Below, in pieces: positions 16,846 through 24,544 of a DNA stretch of 57,712 bases (position 1 is its first letter; each line of letters begins with the position of its first letter). A model generated the notes under the pieces. The model was not told the origin of the DNA. It worked only from the letters and a program-made list of their open reading frames with translations, and did no database searches. The position numbers and the translations under genes were made by a program. The stretch is taken from assembly GCA_022797145.1 (NCBI GenBank), contig JAAWKA010000009.1:1-57712 (forward strand). The letters run 5' to 3'. This DNA is from Clostridia bacterium. Its GTDB lineage: Bacteria > Bacillota > Clostridia > TANB77 > CAG-508.

Positions 16846-18264
16846 ATGGAAGAAAATATTAAAAATATTATTTTATTAGGCGAAAATGTTAATACAGAAT
16901 TAAAAGAAGCAACTAATGGATTACTTAGAAGTGTGTTTGAATCTGTATGTTCATTTTTAAATACCACTGGAGGATATATCATTTTAGGAGCAAATGATAA
17001 AAAAGAGATTATTGGAATAAAAGAAGAGTTAATGGAGAAAATTAAAAAAGATTATACAACACAGTGTAATAATAAAGAAGTTATAAGTCCAACTATTTTA
17101 TCAGAATTACATGAAATAAAAATAGACGGAAAAATAATTCTATACACGCATATTGAAGAATCAACAGAAATTCATAAATGTAAAGGAAAAGTATTTGTTC
17201 GTAATTATGAAGGTGATTTTGATATATCCAATAATATTCCATTAATTACAAGTATTCACAATAAGAAACGAAAAATATTTGATGAAGATACAATTTATCC
17301 ATATGTTTCAGTAGAAGAAGATTTAAGACATGATTTAATAGAAAAAGCAAGAAAGTTAGCTAATTCAAATGTAAAGAAAAGACATATTTGGATGGATATG
17401 ACAGATTTAGAATTACTAAAAAGTGCAGGATTATATAAAGTAGATAAGGAAACGGGAAAACAAGGAGTAACACTTGCTGGAGTTATGTTGTTTGGAAAAG
17501 ATAATGTAATTTCAAATATTAATCCTTATTGTAGAACAGATGCTTTATATAGAGTAGATGATTTAGATAGATATGATGATAGAGATTTTATAGAAACCAA
17601 CTTAATAGATATGTATGATAGATTAATTGATTTTATAGTAAAATATACAATGGATAGGTTCGCATTAGACGAAAATGCAAGAAGAGTGAGTCCAAGAAAT
17701 GTAATGGCACGTGAAATAGTTTTAAATACTCTTATGCATAGAGATATAACAGATGGTCATACAAGTAGAGTCATTATTTATAAAGATAAATTAATTTGTG
17801 AAAATCCGAATTCTTTTAGAACAAATGGATTACTTACTATAAAAAATTACACGCCATTTGCAAAAAATCCAACAATTGCAAAATTTTTTAGAGAGATAGG
17901 ATATGCAGATGAGTTAGGTAGTGGATTTATAAAAATTACAAAAAATTCATATTTATATTCAGGGAAGCCACCTATTTTTGAAGACAAAGAGATGTTTAGA
18001 GTTACAATTCCACTATTAAGAGATGAAAAATTAGATGAAAAGGATTTAATTAATTTAGCAAATAGCACTTTAAATGGCACTTTAAATTTAATATTAAATG
18101 AATTAAAGAATAAGAATAATATTACTCAAAAAGAATTGTCTGAAAGAGCAGGAATGTCTTTACGAACAATAAAAAGAAATATTGATATGCTGAAAGAATA
18201 TGGATACATTGAAAGAGTTGGATCTAGAAAGACAGGGTATTGGAAAATATTAAAAAATGATTAA
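16846..18264 (+). CDS. AlbA_2/Schlafen-type putative DNA-binding protein with HTH
   Basis: The 472-residue protein has the AlbA_2 (divergent AAA-4) N-terminal domain (ENVNTELKEA…FLNTTGGYIILGAND) and a central ATPase-like part with PRNVMAREIVLNTLMHRDI and DELGSGFIKI. The end is a C-terminal helix-turn-helix (ITQKELSERAGMSLRTIKRNI). Such proteins are common on mobile elements as presumed regulators or defence factors; no specific role is proven. It is the first cargo gene of the element. The start has GGAG upstream (GGAGACAAGCCTCTATG). Confidence 0.85.
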   Translation: MEENIKNIILLGENVNTELKEATNGLLRSVFESVCSFLNTTGGYIILGANDKKEIIGIKEELMEKIKKDYTTQCNNKEVISPTILSELHEIKIDGKIILYTHIEESTEIHKCKGKVFVRNYEGDFDISNNIPLITSIHNKKRKIFDEDTIYPYVSVEEDLRHDLIEKARKLANSNVKKRHIWMDMTDLELLKSAGLYKVDKETGKQGVTLAGVMLFGKDNVISNINPYCRTDALYRVDDLDRYDDRDFIETNLIDMYDRLIDFIVKYTMDRFALDENARRVSPRNVMAREIVLNTLMHRDITDGHTSRVIIYKDKLICENPNSFRTNGLLTIKNYTPFAKNPTIAKFFREIGYADELGSGFIKITKNSYLYSGKPPIFEDKEMFRVTIPLLRDEKLDEKDLINLANSTLNGTLNLILNELKNKNNITQKELSERAGMSLRTIKRNIDMLKEYGYIERVGSRKTGYWKILKND

Positions 18265-18447
18265 CATACCGAAGTAGGAACTCTGTACTTTCTTTGTATT
18301 ATTTTACGGAACGCAGAGTACTAGAAAGCTTGTTTTTCTACATGTTAGACAGATACATTCTGTATCTCTTTCCTGCCTTTTAGAAAGTTTATAAGCCAAT
18401 AATGGATTATAAAATAATAAAATAGTAAGCTGTAGAGGAGATAAGTA
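18265..18447 (+). promoter_or_regulatory. Intergenic region with hairpins and a recurring leader motif
   Basis: The hairpin ACAGATAC/GTATCT lies near 18350. The 17-mer AGTAAGCTGTAGAGGAG at 18424-18440 contains the ribosome site of the next gene; nearly the same leader occurs at 45917, 46730 and 48516, ahead of other small genes. Confidence 0.5.
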
Positions 18448-18645
18448 ATGAAAAAGAAAAATTATGTTATTCTGATAGTCATTTTAATAGTTGTTCTAAT
18501 AAGTATATTAGTTCCAATAAGAAATGAGGGAGTTATGCATGTTGGTTATAAAAATGATAAAACGGTTACAACTAGATATAGGGCTTACTATAATATATAT
18601 GGAATGAGAATATATAAAATTGTTATTGGTTATAGCGAAGATTAA
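18448..18645 (+). CDS. Small membrane-anchored protein
   Basis: A 65-residue protein with one N-terminal hydrophobic segment (NYVILIVILIVVLISILV) and a short polar domain rich in Tyr and Thr (KTVTTRYRAYYNIYGMRIYKIVIGY). The family is unknown. It is preceded by the shared leader motif with an AGAGGAG ribosome site. Position inside the element makes it cargo. Confidence 0.55.
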   Translation: MKKKNYVILIVILIVVLISILVPIRNEGVMHVGYKNDKTVTTRYRAYYNIYGMRIYKIVIGYSED

Positions 18646-18701
18646 CAAAATTATTATGAAATGAACTTTAGTTATAACTTACAAGTTTTAGAGGTATTGA
18701 A

Positions 18702-19331
18702 ATGAATAGAAAAATTGGAAAATATGGAGCATTGCTAACAGGAATTTCAGTATTAGTGTTTGCTCTATCAATGATATTTAGTTTAATAAAAGAAAATAGT
18801 GGAGCATTTATAAGTTATTTTTCTTGTATATTTTTAGCAATAGGGTATATTATATTTGCTTGTTCTTTGTATTCGATAAATAAAGATAACAATAAAAAAG
18901 CATTAGGCATTTCAGGTATTGCTTTTGGAATAATTTATGCTATTCTTATCTTTATTGTTTATTATGCACAATGCACAACAATTAGATTAAATGCAAATTT
19001 AAGTAATGAAACTTTATCCATAATAGATTACAGTAAATTAGGAAGTTTATTTTTTAATTATGATTTATTAGGTTATGGCTTTATGGCATTATCAACATTT
19101 TTTTTAGCATTTTTAGTAAATACAACAAATAATAAAAATAAGATATTGCAAAGATTATTAATGGTACACGGAATATTTTTTCCTAGTTGTTTTATTGCTC
19201 CAATGTTTCCAATATTTAATACAAATACAGGGAATGTTGTAGGAACAATTTTATTAGAAATTTGGTGTGCTTATTTTTTACCAATTTGTATATTAGGATA
19301 TAAATATTTTCAAGATAATAAAGAAAGATAA
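18702..19331 (+). CDS. DUF998-like integral membrane protein
   Basis: The 209-residue protein has six predicted membrane segments, beginning MNRKIGKYGALLTGISVLVF. The pattern of short helices with an early small-residue helix and a PMFP turn between later segments is like DUF998 proteins, whose function is unknown. The ribosome site is TTAGAGG. It is a cargo gene of the element, with a terminator after it. Confidence 0.6.
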   Translation: MNRKIGKYGALLTGISVLVFALSMIFSLIKENSGAFISYFSCIFLAIGYIIFACSLYSINKDNNKKALGISGIAFGIIYAILIFIVYYAQCTTIRLNANLSNETLSIIDYSKLGSLFFNYDLLGYGFMALSTFFLAFLVNTTNNKNKILQRLLMVHGIFFPSCFIAPMFPIFNTNTGNVVGTILLEIWCAYFLPICILGYKYFQDNKER

Positions 19332-19360
19332 ATTACAATAAATAAGGTAGATAAATAGAA

Positions 19361-19400
19361 AAAAGAAATACATTGTATAATAAAATGTATTTCTTTTTTG
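19361..19400 (+). terminator. Terminator inside the element
   Basis: Arms AAAAAGAAATACAT and ATGTATTTCTTTTTT separate the cargo genes from the recombination genes. The rest of 19401-19519 shows no gene. Confidence 0.85.
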
Positions 19401-19519
19401 TTACTAAATTTTTTAAATTTGTTCCATTTTCATATTTTAGATTCGTTTTTAATAATAGAGTAATAACTTTAAACTTTTATTCATAAAATGAAACAAAAAC
19501 TAAAAGGAGACAATCTATT

Positions 19520-19639
19520 ATGAAGAACAAACAAAATGTAAATATTCAAATAGAATATGGAAAAGCTGAGTTAAAGCAAATTTTATTAGAATTATTAAAA
19601 GAGCAATATATAAATTATATAACTATAAATGAAAAATAA
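19520..19639 (+). CDS. Small ORF upstream of the recombinase
   Basis: A 39-residue ORF with an AAAAGGAG ribosome site encodes a short acidic helical peptide (YGKAELKQILLELLKEQY). Similar short ORFs often precede large serine recombinases in Firmicutes elements. Function is unknown. About 85 bases separate it from the recombinase. Confidence 0.55.
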   Translation: MKNKQNVNIQIEYGKAELKQILLELLKEQYINYITINEK

Positions 19640-19723
19640 ATGCTTATTTAGTGCTTACAAATTATAATGAATACGTTATAATTTGATTGCTTTAGATAGG
19701 CTATTTACTCTCAAAAAAGGAGA

Positions 19724-21359
19724 GTGATTAAGATAAATAGAGTGAATAGTTATAGAAACATAAGAGTTGCAAAGTACATAAGGTTATCTAGAGAAGATGG
19801 AGATGATAGAGAAAGCGAAAGTGTAGAAAATCAAAGAGACATTATAGATAATTACATATTAGGACATGAAGAATTAATTGAATCTGGAGAATATGTTGAT
19901 GATGGCTATACTGGCACGAATTTTAATAGACCTGGATTTCAAAAAATGCTAAAAGACATAGAAGAAGAAAAAATAGATTGCATCATAACAAAGGACTTAT
20001 CAAGATTTGGAAGAGACCATATAGATACAGGTTACTACTTAGAAAGGTATTTGCCAGCTAATAATATTAGATACATAGCAATTCGGAGATAATGTAGATA
20101 CCTTAAAAACAGACGGATTACAATTTCTAACATTTAAGTTAAGTTTTAATGACTATTATGCACAAGATATATCAAACAAAATAAAAAGTGTAAAACAAAG
20201 AAAAATAGAAAAGGGAGAATATCAAGCAGGAATACCACCTTATGGTTACAAAAAAGATACTAAGCAGAAAAATCACTTAGTACCAGATGAGTATAGCTCA
20301 CAAATAATAAAAGAAATATTTGATATGTATGTGAATAAAGGAATGTCAACAATTAAAATAGCAGATGAGTTAAATAGAAGAGAAATAGAGCCACCAGCAA
20401 TCTATCTAAAAATACCTACATATATGAAAAAACAAAGTGCAAACCCTAATGGAAAATATGTATGGTTAAGAGCACAAATTGGAAAGATTTTAAGAAATGA
20501 AGTTTATCTAGGAAGTGTAGTAGGAAGAAAGTTTCAAAAAGTAAGCCATAAAATAGCAAAAGTAAGATGTACGAAAAAAGAAGAGCATATAATTTTAGAA
20601 AATATGCATAAACCAATAATTGATATAGAAACTTGGAATAAAGCACAAGAAAAATTAAATGGGTATACAAAATCAAGAGATAGAAAATATGAGCATGAGT
20701 TAAAAGGGGTAGTCTATTGTGGAGAATGTGGTAATAAAGCAACTTTAAGATGTAGGGAAGAAAAAAGAAAAGATGGAAGTATTTGGAGAGCAACTTATTT
20801 TATTTGCTCAAAAAGAAATAATTATAGTGGATTATGCGATTGTAAGCAAATATCAGCAAATCGAATTGAAGAAGCAGTGCAACAAACAATAAAAACAGAG
20901 ATGGAAAAAATAAGTTTATCAGAAAAAGAGATTAAGCAAATTTATCAAGAAGCGGAAATTCAAGCACAAACAAAAAGTAATTTACTAAGTACAAAATTAC
21001 AAGAACTAAAAAACACACTTCAAAATATAGAAAATGCCATTGAAGAAATTTATCAAGATAAAATAAATAAAGTAATACAGGTGGAAGACTTTAAAACAAT
21101 TTACGAAAAGAAACAAAACGAAAGAAATAAAATTTTAAAAGAAATGAAAAAGTTAGAAAAAGAATTAGAAGAAAGTGAAAAGAAAGCTCCCAAAATAGAT
21201 TTTAAAGAAATAAAGCAAATAGCAAATGAGTTCTTAAAAATGAAAAATCCTAATAAAATGATATTAGAAAAGTTAATTGAAAGAATAGAATTTGATAAAG
21301 AAAAAAATATAAAAATTAAACTAACTTTTCAAAATAATACTAATGTTAGTATGAAATAA
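19724..21359 (+). CDS. Large serine recombinase, requires +1 shift at CGG 20084
   Basis: The N-terminal resolvase domain (VAKYIRLSREDGD, catalytic Ser; SVENQRDII; DLSRFGRDHIDTGYYLERY) runs in one frame to AI, then CGG at 20084-20086 followed shortly by TAA. Read +1 from that CGG, the protein continues as GDNVDTLKTDG and LTFKLSFNDYYAQDISNKI, without which the resolvase fold is incomplete. It then has the recombinase domain (GEYQAGIPPYGYKK), the zinc ribbon (YCGECGNKATLRC) and a coiled coil. Total 544 residues, normal for TndX/TnpX-like enzymes. It would excise and insert the element. The annotated start is a GTG close to AAGGAG; a GTG at 19742 is possible. Without the shift the product is a useless 122-residue fragment. 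Confidence 0.88.
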
Positions 21360-21405
21360 GCACATATAAATAACAAGAAGCGGTTAATCAATCGCTAAAA
21401 TTATA

Positions 21406-21430
21406 CATTAAGAAATTAGGTAACCATACA
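21406..21430 (+). repeat. attR of the serine-recombinase element
   Basis: Element arm CATTAAGAAATTAGGT, then AAC and the core CATACA, followed by the resumed deacetylase codons (ATA AAC CAC). The arm mirrors that of attL. Confidence 0.8.
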
Positions 21431-21817
21431 ATAAACCACCCATCAATGCCAGATATAACAGATGAACAAATAAAAAAAGAAGTAATGGGTTTACATACAG
21501 CTGTATATGAAAAGTTTGGATATGAAATGCAATTTATTAGACCACCTAAAGGAGAGTTTAGTGAAAGAACTTTGGATATAACAAATAGTTTAGGATATAC
21601 AACTGTAATGTGGAGTTTTGCATATGATGACTGGAATGAAGAAAAACAAAATAGAGAAGAATATGCTAAAAAGAAAATATTAGATAATGTACATCCAGGA
21701 GCAATAATATTATTACATGGTAATTCAAAAGATAATACAAATGTTTTAGATTATTGTATTAAAGAAATAAAAAATATGGGATATGAATTTAGAAATTTGA
21801 ATGAATTTGTAAAATAA
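21426..21817 (+). pseudogene. PdaA-type polysaccharide deacetylase, 3' part
   Basis: The frame resumes with the second metal/catalytic motif (GNHTINHPSMPDIT, where GNH now comes from the element side of attR). It goes on with FIRPPKGEFSERTL, MWSFAYDDW and the final PGAIILLHGNSKDN, all typical of PdaA-like deacetylases. It has no start of its own in a proper context; an ATG at 21446 would make only the C-terminal half. It is the downstream part of the gene split at 16616. Confidence 0.88.
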
Positions 21818-21900
21818 TATTAACTATACTTATAGAATGCTGTAAAATCTATATTAGACAAAATAAATAAAATACTATATAATAATTATAAACAAAAGAA

Positions 21901-21930
21901 AGGAGAAATCATGATATATTAAAATATCAT
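21901..21930 (+). promoter_or_regulatory. Hairpin/micro-ORF leader of recX
   Basis: A strong ribosome site (AGGAG, 21901-21905) is followed not by recX but by a three-codon ORF (ATG ATA TAT TAA, 21911-21922). This sits in a perfect hairpin, ATGATAT/ATATCAT, at 21911-21930. The recX ATG lies 10 bases after the hairpin and has no good site of its own. The same arrangement precedes recN. Confidence 0.5.
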
Positions 21931-21940
21931 TGAAAAAGTA

Positions 21941-22393
21941 ATGTATACAATAGAAGAATTTGATAAACAAAAAACAAAAATAATGAATTATATTATGTAT
22001 AAAAAAAGAACTGAGAAAGAAGTTAGAAATAAATTTTCAAGTACTATACAAGAAGAACTATTATATGATATTATAGACTATATAAAACAAGCAGGATACT
22101 TAAATGATAATGACTATATAAAAAAAGCGATAATGGAGTATATAAATTTAAAGAACTTGTCAATAACAGAAATAAAATACAAATTATCAATAAAAGGAAT
22201 CTCAATACAAATGATAGAAGATTATATAGATAATAATAAAGAAGAACTAGAAAAATATGAACTAAATTCTGCAAAGAATTTATATCAAAAAAAAATAAAA
22301 AATAGTGATAAACAACAAATAAAACAATATCTTATAAAAAAAGGATATAAAACTCAAACAATAAAGGAAGTAGTAAAATGTCAAACATGTTAA
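21941..22393 (+). CDS. recX: Regulatory protein RecX
   Basis: The 150-residue protein has the tandem three-helix repeats of RecX (MNYIMYKKRTEKEVRNKF, DIIDYIKQAGYLNDNDY, KYKLSIKGISIQMIEDYI). RecX modulates RecA filament activity in the cytoplasm. It overlaps the start of scpA by 16 bases. Start context is unusual (see leader). recA is not in the window. Confidence 0.88.
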   Translation: MYTIEEFDKQKTKIMNYIMYKKRTEKEVRNKFSSTIQEELLYDIIDYIKQAGYLNDNDYIKKAIMEYINLKNLSITEIKYKLSIKGISIQMIEDYIDNNKEELEKYELNSAKNLYQKKIKNSDKQQIKQYLIKKGYKTQTIKEVVKCQTC

Positions 22394-23139
22394 CATTACA
22401 AACAAAACAATATGCTATAAAAATAGAAAATTTTGAGGGCCCCTTAGATTTATTATGTCATTTAATAGATAAAAATAAAATGGATATATATGACATAAAA
22501 ATTAGTGAAATTGCAGATCAGTATATAAATTATATAAATCAAATGGAAAAATTAAATTTGGACATAACAAGTGAGTTTTTAATTATGGCATCTACACTAT
22601 TATATATAAAATCTAAGGGATTATTACCTAAACAAGAAGAAGCAGAAGAGGAACTTACAGAAGAGCAATTAATCCAAAGAATTATAGAATACAAAAAATA
22701 TAAAGAGATTATGGGAAAATTTAAGCACAATTATGAACAATTTTCAAATAGATTATTTAAAACAGAAGAAATCATACAATTACCAAAACAAAAATTAGAA
22801 AAGAACTATGAAAGAGAAACTATTCCCCAAATATACTTTCAGCTTGTAAACAGGAATAAAGAAAGATTAAACAGCAATGCAGAAAATATTAAAAAAATAG
22901 CAATTATAGATACATACACAGTAGCAAGTAAAGTAAAAGAAATGTACAAAGAATTAATACGAAAACCTAAATTTATATTTAATAAATTATATAAAATGTC
23001 AAAATGCAATAAAATAGAAGTAGTAACAGCATTTACTGGCTTATTAGAATTAACAAGAAGAAATAAAGTAACTACAACACAAGAAGAACTATTTGGAGAC
23101 ATAATAGTAGAAAAAATAAAAAATATAAACAATAATTGA
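22378..23139 (+). CDS. scpA: Segregation and condensation protein A
   Basis: The kleisin subunit of the SMC-ScpAB complex, bridging SMC heads during chromosome condensation. The N-terminal signature AIKIENFEGPLDLLCHLIDKNKMDIYDIKIS is diagnostic in content (FEGPLDLLCHLI, DIYDI), and the C-terminal winged helix contains VTAFTGLLELTRRNKV. The 253 residues are typical. scpB, usually next, is absent; DUF2953 and ytfJ follow instead. It is the only clearly intact gene in the window that ends in TGA. Confidence 0.95.
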   Translation: MSNMLTLQTKQYAIKIENFEGPLDLLCHLIDKNKMDIYDIKISEIADQYINYINQMEKLNLDITSEFLIMASTLLYIKSKGLLPKQEEAEEELTEEQLIQRIIEYKKYKEIMGKFKHNYEQFSNRLFKTEEIIQLPKQKLEKNYERETIPQIYFQLVNRNKERLNSNAENIKKIAIIDTYTVASKVKEMYKELIRKPKFIFNKLYKMSKCNKIEVVTAFTGLLELTRRNKVTTTQEELFGDIIVEKIKNINNN

Positions 23140-23187
23140 TTAAACTAATAAAATATGGAAAAACTAATACTATAAGAAGGTGTTATT

Positions 23188-23821
23188 ATGGTATTGGTTT
23201 TTTTTATATCAATTTTAATAATTATAATAAGCATAATCATTCTATTTACTACAATAAGTTTAAATATAAAAAAAGTAGAAATATCAAATTATAATATAGA
23301 AAACAAAATAAAATATAATTATGAAATATATTTAGATTTTAAATTTTTAGACAGAGTCAAGCTATTAGAGATATGCATAAACGAAAGATTATTAAAAAAG
23401 CTAAAAATAAAAGAAAAGATTAAAAGTACTAATATGAAGCAGATGAAAAATAATTTACAAGATAAAGTAAGACTAAAGCAAATAATACAAAAACTAAATA
23501 TGGAATTATATAAGATAGATTTAAAAGTAGAAATAGGAACACCAGATGTAATCATAACTTCACGGAATAATAGTAGCAGTTTCGACAATAATGGCAATAG
23601 GGTTATCTAATATGATAAAAGAGTTTCAAAAACAAAAGCATAAATACACAATAACACCAGTATATGCAGATAAAAATATTATCAAAATCAATCTAAACTG
23701 TATAATTAAGATAAAAATGATACATATTATCTGTGTATTATATATTTTAATGAAAAAAAGGAGAGTGGAGAAACATGAGCGAACATCCAATAGAAGGACT
23801 TATGATTACAGCTATGAATAG
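23188..23821 (+). CDS. ytfI: DUF2953 (YtfI-like) protein, requires +1 shift at CGG 23563
   Basis: The N-terminal membrane segment and body end in the first frame at VIITS, then CGG at 23563-23565 and, after 14 more codons, a stop. Read +1, it continues GIIVAVSTIMAIG…ITPVYADKNIIKINLNCIIKIKMIHIICV, which has the DUF2953 C-terminal features (a hydrophobic turn segment, PxY, and an IKIRIxHII strand). It ends in a basic tail overlapping ytfJ by 47 bases. Total 210 residues. The scpA-ytfI-ytfJ order is common in spore formers. Function is unknown, probably sporulation-related and membrane-associated. Confidence 0.82.
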
Positions 23822-24374
23822 TATACAAGATATGATAGATGTAAATACAATAATAGGAGAACCAATAGAAACATCTAATAATATAGTAATAATTCCTATA
23901 TCAAAAGTATGTTTTGGATTTGCAGTAGGAGGAAGTGAATTTAAAGGAGAAACAATAGATGAATATAGTAAAAAAGAAAAAGAGGAGGCTATACAATATA
24001 GACTACCATTTGGAGGAGGAAGTGGAGCAGGGGTAAATATTAATCCAATAGCATTTTTAATTGTTCAACAAGATAATGTAAAACTTTTACCAATAAATCA
24101 TTCATCATCTATAGACAAGTTATTAGATTATGTCCCAGATTTAGTAGACAAGATGAACTCATTTATAAATAAGGCAATGGAAGATAAAAAAGAACAAAAA
24201 ATTTGGAAACAACAGCAAAAAAAAGAAGAAGAAAAAGAAAATATAGTACCAAAGCCAAAACCTAAAAAGACAGAACCTAAAAATATAAAATATGAGGTAG
24301 AATATAATAATACAAATGATAAGGAAGAAACAAAAACTATAGAATTTGAAGAATTTGATAAATTTGATGATTAA
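23775..24374 (+). CDS. ytfJ: GerW/YtfJ-family sporulation protein
   Basis: The 199-residue protein has the conserved PIEGLMITAMNSIQDMIDVNTIIGEPIET start and the glycine-rich FGGGSGAGVNINPIAFLIV motif (shown in parts: FGGGSGAG, NPIAFLI). YtfJ proteins are made in the forespore and affect germination in Bacillus. It carries a charged C-terminal extension of about 60 residues rich in Lys and Glu, longer than in Bacillus. Its start lies inside the end of the shifted ytfI frame, so its translation may depend on the frameshift upstream. Confidence 0.9.
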   Translation: MSEHPIEGLMITAMNSIQDMIDVNTIIGEPIETSNNIVIIPISKVCFGFAVGGSEFKGETIDEYSKKEKEEAIQYRLPFGGGSGAGVNINPIAFLIVQQDNVKLLPINHSSSIDKLLDYVPDLVDKMNSFINKAMEDKKEQKIWKQQQKKEEEKENIVPKPKPKKTEPKNIKYEVEYNNTNDKEETKTIEFEEFDKFDD

Positions 24375-24378
24375 ATAA

Positions 24379-24418
24379 AAACAACAAATGGTGAGATTTA
24401 CTCATCATTTGTTGTTTT
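24379..24418 (+). terminator. Rho-independent terminator of the recX-ytfJ operon
   Basis: Arms AACAACAAATGGTGAG and CTCATCATTTGTTGTT with a short loop, followed by TTT. Confidence 0.9.
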
Positions 24419-24544
24419 AAATAATAATTGATATAATAAAATATTGTAAAACTTTTGTGAAATTTTAATAGGTAAATTGATAAAAAATCATTTATCAAGT
24501 ATAATAAACGATACATATAAAAGATTAAAAAGAAGGAAATAGAA

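Larger units (their letters stand above)
16617..21425 (+). mobile_element. 4.8-kb serine-recombinase element inserted in a PdaA-type gene
   Basis: The element is bounded by the shared core CATAC(A) at 16616-16621 and 21425-21430. Joining its ends gives a circle junction with arms CATTAAGAAATTAGGT (21406-21421) and ACCTAAATACTTAATG (16621-16636). These are inverted repeats matching at 14 of 16 positions around the 8-base core AACCATAC, the layout expected for the attP of a large serine recombinase; the central dinucleotide would be CA. Cargo: a Schlafen/AlbA_2-type protein, a small exported protein, a DUF998-like membrane protein, a 39-residue ORF and the recombinase at the right end. There are no terminal inverted repeats or target duplication beyond the core, as expected for this mechanism. 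Confidence 0.9.

Noticed and set aside
18265..18420. A site-specific attachment site inside the element between its cargo genes
   Set aside because: The hairpins there do not share a core with the mapped ends at 16616 and 21425; they look like terminator or leader structures.
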